A model generated the notes under the pieces. That model saw nothing but the letters and a program-made list of their open reading frames with translations. It did no database searches and had not been told where the DNA came from. A stretch of 28,264 nucleotides of DNA from Parachlorella kessleri. Lineage: Eukaryota; Chlorophyta; Trebouxiophyceae; Chlorellales; Chlorellaceae. This document shows positions 11,101 through 18,446 of this stretch, piece by piece. Positions within the stretch are counted from its first letter, which is position 1. Each line of letters opens with the position of its first letter. A program made the translations under genes and the position numbers. Where the stretch lies: NCBI GenBank assembly GCA_001598975.1, contig BBXU01002223.1, forward strand, positions 1 to 28,264. Direction: 5' to 3'.

Positions 11101-12595
11101 CTGCAGGCATTAGCGGTGCTGGGCGCAGCGCAAAGCAGAACTTGTTGTATGCGGAGGCGACGGAGGGGATCAATGCCTACGGCGTGGGCAAGCACCGACA
11201 CATGCCTGAGATTGAGCAGGTGTGGGCGGAGCACCTGGCAGCGACGCTATGGTACTGCAAACCTGAAGCACTTAAGCGACCCTGCGGGCTGCGGAAGTAA
11301 TAGCCAACCAGTTCAGCCTCCCTTTGCCGTGCCACAGGGACCACTGGACTGACCTGCCTCTTGAACAACAGTGCGATGGCCAGGTGCATAGACAGGGGCG
11401 CTGGCGGTGGTGATGCAGGGCTTGAGCGACGCGGCCGGCAAGCCGGTGCTGATCAGCTTCACGCCGCACTTGATGCCCATGACCCGCGGCATGGAGGCGG
11501 CATGCTACGTGAAGATGACCCCGGGCACGACTGTGGCTGACCTGCGGGCATGCCTGGAGGTAGGTGGTACAGGGGGAAGGTGGAGCATCGGCGGGGAAAG
11601 GAGGGGAAAGGCTGTGTCGCATTGTCACGATGAGGTCGTGCCAGGCCTGCTGCTTTAGCCCTGCCATGGGCTCTGGGCAGGGTGCTGCTGCTCGTAACAT
11701 CAGACATGCAGCTCACATGGGTGAGGCGTGGCTATGCCAGGCTGGGTCTAGCTGGGGTGGCGTGAGGTGCTGCAGTGGAGGCTGGGCCAGCAGGCCCCCC
11801 AAGCATGTTCTGGCTGCAGTGGGTGTCCCGGAAGCCTTCTATATCTTTTCTGCGTAGATGTCCAGCTTATTATATGTGAATATATGAATCTATATCGCAC
11901 GGGGGCATTGCGGTGGTTGCCCAACCTGCTGTGGGGTTACCGCTTTGCTGCTGCTTGGGCGGTGTACGTATGGATGTGAGTCGGCTTCCCGCCTGTTTCG
12001 CAGGAGCGGTACGCGGAGGAGCCTTTTGTCAAGCTGCTGCGGCCAGGCGAGATCCCCCAGACCCACTATGTGCGAGGCTCCAACTACAACCACATCAATG
12101 TCTTCCAGGATCGCATCAAGGGCAGGGCCATTGTGCTCTCAGGTGGGGCAGCGGGGGTGGGGGCGTCGTGGCTGCGAAAAGTGATTGGCACACAAACGAG
12201 GTGGCAGGAAAGTCCTGCTGGCGGGGAGGGTTGGGCCACTGTTTTGCGCGCCACCGTTTCTGGCCCGGTGCTGCAGGCTGCTTGGTGTACGCGGCCCGCC
12301 TGCACTGTTGTTGCTCTTATTGGTGGCAGGGAGAGCATCAGTAGCCGGGTAGCTGTGAGCGGACAAAGGCGTCGTTGCATGGGGAGTGCTGAACATGGGT
12401 GGCCTTGCGGGATGTAGCAGTCCCCCTGTACACTGAAACGAGGCCAGGCCTACCTCCCAGGCTGACTGCTTGTGTGCCTCCGCAGTTATCGACAACCTTG
12501 TGAAGGGTGCCTCCGGGCAAGCCATTCAGAACATGAATGTGATGATGGGAGTGCCGGAGGAGACGGCCCTCCTGCAGCAGGCCCTCTTCCCCTGA
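8126..12595 (+). CDS. argC: N-acetyl-gamma-glutamyl-phosphate reductase, plastid
   Basis: Reduces N-acetylglutamyl phosphate to N-acetylglutamate semialdehyde with NADPH, the third step of arginine/ornithine synthesis, in the chloroplast. Ten exons: 8126-8233, 8345-8503, 8883-9008, 9437-9525, 9966-10046, 10567-10685, 11107-11219, 11419-11559, 12004-12142, 12486-12595. All are GT-AG and phase-consistent, giving 394 residues. Residues 1-36 look like a transit peptide (Ala/Arg/Ser-rich, no acid before residue 30). The NADP-binding loop is GASGYTGEE (57-65). The catalytic Cys198 sits in NPGCYPT. Further family blocks are [65 protein letters not shown] and [14 protein letters not shown], ending QALFP as in plants. 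The introns (111-520 bases) hold nothing recognisable apart from a short ggct run near 8695. TGTAA follows the stop by 178 bases. Confidence 0.96.
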
Positions 12596-12772
12596 GGTCC
12601 AGCCCTTGTTTGGTCATGCCTTCCAGTGCGAGCGGGAGAGGGGGGGTTGCCCAGCTAGCAAAAGGCTGCCCTGCTTGCTCTCCGTGCAGTCGTGCTTCAG
12701 CAGGCTTGCCTGCATAGGCACCATGTATCCTGTGTGTTGCACGCTACGTGCTGCTTGTTGCTACTAGTAGAT

Positions 12773-12777
12773 TGTAA
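12773..12777 (+). promoter_or_regulatory. Candidate polyadenylation signal TGTAA (AGPR gene)
   Basis: TGTAA lies 178 bases after the TGA at 12593-12595, at a spacing like that of the RBM42-like gene. Confidence 0.5.
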
Positions 12778-13200
12778 ACTTGCTGGCCATTGCTTGTTGG
12801 GTGGTCTGGGGTTCGTGCTACGTACGTTGTGCTGTCGGTGGTTTCGAACTTGAGAGATTTGTTGCCTATGCCACTGGGCGAACACCTGGCAGAGTGTCAG
12901 CCAGACTCTGAAAGGTTTTGCTGTCCTAACAAGCTCCTCGCAGCAGCCCAAGGTCTTCAATAGTGAGTTTGTCCCATAGCAAAGGTGCCACTGGCTGCCG
13001 TACCTGAAGTACACTTGTATCAGACCTCAGGCAAGCCCCAGACTCTAAGCATAGGTGCATCCGGCCCTGTCAGTACAGTTCACCCCTGCCTCCTCAGACT
13101 GTGACAGATGCTCTGATCGCATTATTGCATGCCAAAGTGAAATTATGAAGTACAATTCACCTGGGTAAGAAAGGTGCCCTATGGTCGCCATTTGAGCTCG

Positions 13201-13247
13201 CAGCCTCTGCCAAGCTGTGCCGGTTTAGCACAGCTTGGCAGAGGCTG
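13201..13247. repeat. Perfect inverted repeat, 20-bp arms, 7-base loop
   Basis: The arm at 13201-13220 (cagcctctgccaagctgtgc) is the exact reverse complement of 13228-13247, with cggttta between. There is no complementarity beyond the arms. It lies upstream of the first DUF616 gene, in the segment missing from block B. It could be a cruciform, a short transcribed hairpin, or the scar of an inverted duplication. Confidence 0.9.
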
Positions 13248-13720
13248 TACACCCAACGTACTGCGAGGCGTACCAGCGGCAAGTGTGGGAAAGGATCTGG
13301 TTCCGAAGCCCAGAATGCACAGCTTGGCGGGGCCGACGATTCATGCGCGGTCATGCTGCGCGGTTTGCGTTCAAGTTTTCCCAACTGTCTGCGCCCTGGT
13401 TGTACACAGGAACCTTAGCAGCATGCTCTTCTTAGTGATGAAGTAATTGGACTTCACGCTAACGGCGACGCTGGTGCGACGCATGCAAGGTAACCATCCA
13501 TCACCAATGGCAATGATCGTGGGTTTTTGAGTCCCGTTATCTCGCTGTGTCTTGTTTTCGAACCAAGCTTTGTTCCAACAACGCGCTCTCTTCTTAGCAG
13601 TATAGGGTGTGCCCATAGGAAGCTTCCATAGGTGGAGTTGCCTGCACTTCTTCAGGCTGAAACACTGACGACCAATTGGCGCGGCGAGAAGAGCAGCTGA
13701 CGCACGACTAGCCCTGGCAG

Positions 13721-13901
13721 GTCTGTCAGACAATCTCCCTTGCAGTGTGTTATCAACCTAGGCGACTAGGAGTGCACCTCTGTAGTAGCAGGCAGTAACT
13801 TGCAGATTGTTTTTCCTAAACCATAACGGCCACTGCCCATGTCAGGGGCGCACACAAAGAAAGGTGGCACAGTGAAATGTGCTGTTTGCTTGCCTATGCA
13901 G
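13721..13901 (+). other. Predicted 5' UTR intron, DUF616 copy A
   Basis: The donor (ctggcag before gtctgtcag) and acceptor (gcctatgcag) are both conserved in copy B, at 16319 and 16480. No ATG lies between the acceptor and 14044, so the upstream exon is best read as 5' UTR. Confidence 0.5.
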
Positions 13902-14043
13902 ACCGACGCAGTGCTTTAGTGCAGCCGGACCGACCTTACTGCAGCAACCCTCTGGTGCAGGCCAGGAGCGGGAGATTTGTGGGAGGTGGCAGCAGTGGGC
14001 GTGGAGGCACGAGGACACCGGCTACTTGCCACAGCCGGCCAGC

Positions 14044-15282
14044 ATGGGTGGCGCTCCACCTGGCCAAGGTATCAGCCTGCCCTACTTCCTGGGCCTGCTG
14101 CTCGTGCCCTGCATAGCTCTAGGGTATCTCTCCCTCAGCAGCCATCGGCCGTCCTTAGTGGGCATGCAGCACCACCAGCGCCGGGGCCGGACCCGCCTAC
14201 TCCTAGAGGTTGCGGGGGGTGGCGGCCAGGCCCCCTTGGTCCAGGGTGCAAAGCGGCTGGACACTTGCAGAGTGCTTTCGTACCGCCAGGCCGACTCTGC
14301 AACCTGTTTGGGGCCGTACGGTCACCGCTTTTCCGGCTGCCTGTCAGACAGCTATGAGTCCCAGGTGGTTGAGAAGCTGAGGGACGGTGAGCCGGTGTCC
14401 GACCTTCGGTGTGGCTTCGTTGACCCCGAGTCCCAGCGCTGGCTAGCAGGCGTCGCCCCACGCTACCATCACTGCACGTACGTCTTCTACGTCATCTCCT
14501 TTTCGTATGGCAGGCTGCAGCCCACTGGGCACGTCGTCGAGGGCCAGCACGGCGTGTGTTTTGTGGCTTTTGTCGATGAGGCAGCCAAGGCGGGCCTGCC
14601 GGCAACACTGAATGGAACCCATTTGCGCTGGCAGGTGGAAACCGTGGAACCCTCCATGCTGGCTGACACCCCCGCTCGCGCTTCCAAGCTCCTTCGCCTG
14701 TCGGCGCCCCGCCTCTTCCCCTCCGCGCGCTACTCGCTGTATATAGACTACAAGATGAAGGTCCCCCCCAACCCCCTGGGCATCTTCCAGCTTGCGGAAA
14801 GCAGCAGCTCCCCCTTTGTGCTGCTCACCATTGACCACTTTGTGAAGGACAGGGATGTCTTCACCGAGTTTCTTGCTGTGCTGAACCTCCTAGAGAACCG
14901 GCGCCTCAAGCCCAATGGCATAAAAAGTTTCAAGGGCAAGGGCGTGTCTGGGCGTGACTTTGACGATGTGTTCAGGCAGTATGAGTACTTCTTGCGAGCA
15001 GGGTTCCCCCTGCACCACACCGGCATGATGGATGCCGCCCTGCTGCTGTGGGACCACCGCAACAGCTGCACCGCAGCCCTAGCGTGCACCTGGCACAACC
15101 AGGTGGCTCGGTACAGCATGCGCATCCAGCTCAACTTCAACTACGTTGTATCGGTGTTGGGGCTTACGGACCAGGTCTTGTTTCTCAGGCCGTACCCTAA
15201 GAACTCTAGGAGTAGCAATTTCACCTTGGTGCCCACGGGGTGGTCAGCGTTTGGAACACACAAGCGCGACGAGCAGTGGTGA
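14044..15282 (+). CDS. DUF616 (TOD1/MUCI70-type) glycosyltransferase-like membrane protein, copy A
   Basis: Type II membrane protein expected in the Golgi. Plant relatives include MUCI70 (pectin synthesis) and TOD1 (reported as a Golgi alkaline ceramidase); which activity applies here is unknown. The start is the first ATG after the predicted UTR intron, giving 412 residues; the frame stays open upstream to a GTG at 13879. A short tail precedes one membrane segment (residues 10-31, ISLPYFLGLLLVPCIALGYL). A Pro/Arg-rich stem follows, then the DUF616 domain from about 80: HGVCFVAFVDE, LFPSARYSLYIDYKM, VFTEFLAVLNLLENRRLK and HHTGMMDAALLLWDHRNS, then CTWHNQVARYSMRIQLNFNY. The last two align with the family core (REHTP...CLWFNEV..RDQLSF), with WDHRNS replacing REHTP. 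The coding region has no introns. A tandem paralogue lies 1.3 kb downstream. Confidence 0.82.
   Translation: MGGAPPGQGISLPYFLGLLLVPCIALGYLSLSSHRPSLVGMQHHQRRGRTRLLLEVAGGGGQAPLVQGAKRLDTCRVLSYRQADSATCLGPYGHRFSGCLSDSYESQVVEKLRDGEPVSDLRCGFVDPESQRWLAGVAPRYHHCTYVFYVISFSYGRLQPTGHVVEGQHGVCFVAFVDEAAKAGLPATLNGTHLRWQVETVEPSMLADTPARASKLLRLSAPRLFPSARYSLYIDYKMKVPPNPLGIFQLAESSSSPFVLLTIDHFVKDRDVFTEFLAVLNLLENRRLKPNGIKSFKGKGVSGRDFDDVFRQYEYFLRAGFPLHHTGMMDAALLLWDHRNSCTAALACTWHNQVARYSMRIQLNFNYVVSVLGLTDQVLFLRPYPKNSRSSNFTLVPTGWSAFGTHKRDEQW
14929..15071 (+). repeat. 143-base tract identical to 17498-17640
   Basis: Copies A and B are base-for-base identical here, although silent and replacement differences occur throughout the rest of the coding sequence and the flanks contain indels. 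The tract covers the most conserved DUF616 block (FKGKGVSGRDFDD through DHRNSC). Confidence 0.85.
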
Positions 15283-16318
15283 GGGACTTGGCGCTGCTGG
15301 CATTTTTCAATCGTGATACAGCCACTGGTGGTAACTAAGTGGCCTTGTTTGTGACATCCTCCTTCCATTTGTCGCTTCTTCCTTACTGTATTTGTTATTG
15401 TCGATTGGCTAGACCAAGTTGCAGCTTGTACTCTTCATACTGCTTGCTTGGTGCCTGCAGCTTGAAGGGTCTGCACCTGTCAACACAACGTCACTCTCAG
15501 GTCTGGCTTCGCTTGCTGAGAGTCCTTGCCCGTTCCCTCCTTATACACTGAGTTGTGATGCTCTGGGGTGCTATATACCCACGGTAAGAAGTCGGTTATG
15601 CCTCACAAGGAAGTGGCTGCTTGTGGCCTTTTGCGCCTGGCAGACAAACCTGGCAGACAGTTAGCTGGACAGTTTGCTGTACAGCATATGTCACATATGC
15701 GGAGCTTGAAGGACGGTCCTTTCAAGCTCCTCGCCACAGCACGAGGTTTTAGTTTGACAAACATCAGGTATGCCACTGGCTGCCGTCCCAGGAAGTACAC
15801 CTACCTTACAAGGGATTTGTCGATGAGTTAACGAAGGCACCCCAGGATGGTCTCTTGGGCATGCCCGTGGGTCGAGAGCGCCACGCCCGCGCGCGGATCA
15901 TGCTGCGTGATTTGAATTGATCGGTCCAAGGTTACTGGCCATGTCCCTTCTGTGTGTCTATATCTGAACAGTCTGATCCCAAGGATATGCTGCATATAGA
16001 AAGCTTAGCCGTATGTTCTTGGCCTTGAAAGACGATAGGGTTGCTACACACATAAGGCGACAGCGGCTCAATACGGTAACTATTCTACACCTCCGGATCG
16101 CTCGTGGGCTTCCCACTTCCTTCTCTCGCTGTCTATGTCTTTTTCTCGGATCAGGCTGTTCGCACAAGACGCTCTCTTCATGAAAGCACACATGGCGTGT
16201 GCTCGTGAGTCACCAGTGCGATAGCTTGCATTCCATGTTGCATTCCTATGCAGGCTGAAACATTGACACCAGTTGGCGCGGGGAGGAGGACCCTTGCGGC
16301 AGGAGCTAGCCCTGGCAG
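15283..16318. other. Spacer between the two DUF616 genes
   Basis: It contains the copy A 3' flank (matching 17,852-18,170), a junction of about 115 bases not shared by the blocks, and the copy B upstream flank from about 15,710. An interrupted palindrome lies at 15702-15729. No TGTAA signal or supported gene was seen. Confidence 0.5.
15702..15729. repeat. Near-perfect palindrome at the duplication junction
   Basis: gagcttgaaggac pairs with gtcctttcaagctc across a single g, with one extra t in the right arm. It lies where block B homology to block A begins. A second small inverted repeat, gcatatg-tca-catatgc, sits just upstream at about 15684-15700. Confidence 0.75.
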
Positions 16319-16480
16319 GTATGTCAGGCAACCTTGCAGTGTGTTATTACCCTGGGCAGGACTTAACCTCCCTAGTTGGTCGGCATAACTACGACCTAGA
16401 GTGCATGCGCTGTTGCCCATGACATGATTGCACACCAGACAGGTGACACGGTGAAATGCGTTGCTTGCTTGCCTATGCAG
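16319..16480 (+). other. Predicted 5' UTR intron, DUF616 copy B
   Basis: The donor is ctggcag before gtatgtcagg and the acceptor is gcctatgcag, matching copy A. The intron is 162 bases, against 181 in copy A. Confidence 0.5.
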
Positions 16481-16618
16481 ATCCCCCCGATGGTTTCTGC
16501 AAACCAGGAGCTGGACCTACCGCTGCAACTCCCTGGTGCCGACCAGGAGCTGGAGCACTTGCGTGAGCTGGCGCCGGTGGGCTGGAGGAGGGTACTGAAT
16601 AGAACCCTGCCGACCAGC

Positions 16619-17851
16619 ATGGGAACTCGACCTGGCCAAGGTATCAGCCTGCCCTATTTGCTAGGGCTGCTGCTTCTGCCCTGCATAGCCCTGGGTTACC
16701 TCTCCCTCAGAAGCCACCGCCTGTCCTTAGTGGAGGTGCAGCACCACAACCGGAGTCGCCCCCGCCCTCTACTGGAGGCTGCGGATGGTGGTGGCCAGTC
16801 CCCCTTGGTCCAGGGTGCCAAGCGGCTGGACACTTGTAGGGTGCAATCGTACCGCCAGGCCGACCCAGCAATTTGCTTGGGGCCGTATGGTCACCGCTTC
16901 TCTGGCTGTCTGTCAGACAGTTACGAGGCCCAGGTGGTTGGGCAGCTGAGGGATAGTAAACCGGTGTCTGACCTTCGGTGTGGCTTTGTTGATCCCGAGT
17001 CCCAGCGCTGGCTAGCAGGCGTCGCCCCACGCTACCAGCACTGCGTGTATGTTTTCTACATCATCTCCTTCTCATATGGTAGCCTGCAGCCCACTGGACA
17101 CGTCGTCGAGGGCCAGCACGGCGTGTGTTTTGTGGCTTTTGTCGATGAGGCAGCCAAAATGGGCCAGCCGGCAACACTGAATGGAACCCATTTGCGCTGG
17201 CAGGTGGAACCTTTGGAACCCTCCATGCTGGCTGACACCCCTGCTCGCGCCTCCAAGCTTCTTCGCCTATCGGCACACCGCCTCTTCCCCTCCGCGCGCT
17301 ACTCGCTGTACATAGACTACAAGATGGAGGTCCCTCCCAATCCCCTTGGCATCTTTCAGCTTGTGGAAGGCAGCAGCTCCCCCTTTGTGCTGGTCACCAT
17401 TGACCACGAAGTGAAGGACAGGGATGTCTTCACCGAGTTTCTTGCTGTGCTGAACCTCCTGGAGAACCGGCGCCTGAAGCCCGATGGCATAAAAAGCTTC
17501 AAGGGCAAGGGCGTGTCTGGGCGTGACTTTGACGATGTGTTCAGGCAGTATGAGTACTTCTTGCGAGCAGGGTTCCCCCTGCACCACACCGGCATGATGG
17601 ATGCCGCCCTGCTGCTGTGGGACCACCGCAACAGCTGCACTGCGGCCATAGCGTGCACCTGGCACAACCAGGTGGCTCGGTACAGCATGCGCATCCAGCT
17701 CAATTTTAACTACGTTGTGTCGGTGCTGGGGCTTACGGACCAGGTGCTGTTTCTCAGGCCGTACGCTAACAATTTTCGGGATAGCAACTTCACCTTGGTG
17801 CCCACGGGGTGGTCAGCGTTTGGAACACACAAACGTGACGAGCAGTGGTGA
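16619..17851 (+). CDS. DUF616 (TOD1/MUCI70-type) glycosyltransferase-like membrane protein, copy B
   Basis: Tandem paralogue of the 14044 gene, with 410 residues from the ATG that matches the copy A start (MGTRPGQGISLPY). An in-frame ATG at 16490, just after the predicted UTR intron, could add 43 residues; I prefer 16619 because it puts the membrane segment (about residues 9-30) next to a short cytosolic tail as in copy A. The stem differs most from copy A (VEVQHHNRSRPRPLLEAADG), while the domain is nearly the same (HFV to HEV, LAC to IAC, YPKNSRSS to YANNFRDS). Most differences in the domain are silent, consistent with purifying selection on both copies. The gene ends HKRDEQW and has no coding introns. 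It appears intact, not a pseudogene. Confidence 0.8.
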   Translation: MGTRPGQGISLPYLLGLLLLPCIALGYLSLRSHRLSLVEVQHHNRSRPRPLLEAADGGGQSPLVQGAKRLDTCRVQSYRQADPAICLGPYGHRFSGCLSDSYEAQVVGQLRDSKPVSDLRCGFVDPESQRWLAGVAPRYQHCVYVFYIISFSYGSLQPTGHVVEGQHGVCFVAFVDEAAKMGQPATLNGTHLRWQVEPLEPSMLADTPARASKLLRLSAHRLFPSARYSLYIDYKMEVPPNPLGIFQLVEGSSSPFVLVTIDHEVKDRDVFTEFLAVLNLLENRRLKPDGIKSFKGKGVSGRDFDDVFRQYEYFLRAGFPLHHTGMMDAALLLWDHRNSCTAAIACTWHNQVARYSMRIQLNFNYVVSVLGLTDQVLFLRPYANNFRDSNFTLVPTGWSAFGTHKRDEQW

Positions 17852-18446
17852 GAGACTTGGCGCTGCTGGCTTTTGAAGTGATGCAGCCACTGGTGGCAGT
17901 TAGTGGCTCCCTTGTGGGTATTGTACTTGTCATACTTGTTCCGCTTGGCCCTGCTTCCTTAGGGTATTTTATTGTCAACCAGTTTGCAGCTTGTGCCCTT
18001 CCTACTGCTTGCTGGGTGTCTCCAGCTTGAAGGGTCTGCACCTGTCCTCACAACGTCACTCTCAGCTCTGGCTTCGCTATATCATTTGCTGTGAGTCCTT
18101 GCCAGTCACCCGTCGCTTTGCACACTGGTTTGTGGTGCTCTGGGGTGCTATATACCCTCGGTAACAAAGGTCCACGCTGGTCATCTTCATCAAGCTGGTA
18201 TCCGTACCAAGATTGCCTCCCATGCCACTCTTATCCGGGATCCGAGGCAAGACCACACGCCATACCGTGCTGTCGAGTTTGCAGAGCCCTGTGTGCAAGA
18301 ATGGATTGCTGTAGCGCCCCTGCTGTGCCTGCTACCCCTGCTCTGAATTTCCCATCTGTTATGGAACCAGGATCCTGCAGGACCAGAGGGCGCGGCCTGC
18401 ACTATTTGCCCCTCAGCAGCGGCCCTGTGCTGCGTCTTGTACCACC
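17852..18446. other. Intergenic: copy B 3' flank and promoter of the SAP-like gene
   Basis: About 595 bases. The first ~320 match the 3' flank of copy A and belong to the duplication. The remainder should carry the promoter and 5' UTR of the SAP-like gene, whose ATG sits in accaccATGG, a strong eukaryotic start context. No other element was recognised. Confidence 0.45.

Larger units (their letters stand above)
12596..13720. other. Intergenic region: AGPR 3' UTR, start of duplication block A, hairpin
   Basis: About 1.1 kb between the AGPR stop and the 5' UTR donor of the first DUF616 gene. The left part is the AGPR 3' UTR. From about 12,920 short stretches match sequence downstream of copy A (for example gccactggctgccgt near 12,987 and 15,772), marking the left edge of the duplicated block. 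A perfect 20-bp inverted repeat lies at 13201-13247. One open frame (13235-13435, + strand) is protein-like but has no recognised family and is absent from block B. Confidence 0.45.
12920..15595 (+). repeat. Tandem duplication block A (DUF616 gene plus flanks)
   Basis: This block and 15,710-18,170 are direct copies of about 2.5 kb. Matches extend beyond the coding region: the 5' UTR exon (ctagccctggcag before a donor), the acceptor (ttgcttgcctatgcag), and the 3' flank (gaagggtctgcacctgtc, acaacgtcactctcag, gctctggggtgctatata). Edges are approximate because the flanks have diverged by indels. Block A carries about 300 extra bases (roughly 13,020-13,330, including the hairpin) that block B lacks. 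Confidence 0.8.
15710..18170 (+). repeat. Tandem duplication block B (DUF616 gene plus flanks)
   Basis: Direct copy of 12,920-15,595. The 5' UTR exon, UTR intron ends, whole coding region and about 300 bases of 3' flank are recognisable. It is shorter than block A because it lacks the hairpin segment. Confidence 0.8.

Noticed and set aside
13235..13435. Open frame (+) with protein-like composition upstream of DUF616 copy A
   Set aside because: Its start lies inside the perfect hairpin, it is absent from block B, and no family or splice context supports it.
16424..16618. N-terminal extension of DUF616 copy B from the ATG at 16424
   Set aside because: It would read through a conserved acceptor at 16480 and has no ATG counterpart in copy A; 16619 (or possibly 16490) fits better.
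17267..17703. Minus-strand frames opposite the DUF616 genes
   Set aside because: Similar frames appear opposite both copies only because the sense sequence is duplicated; they have no plausible product.
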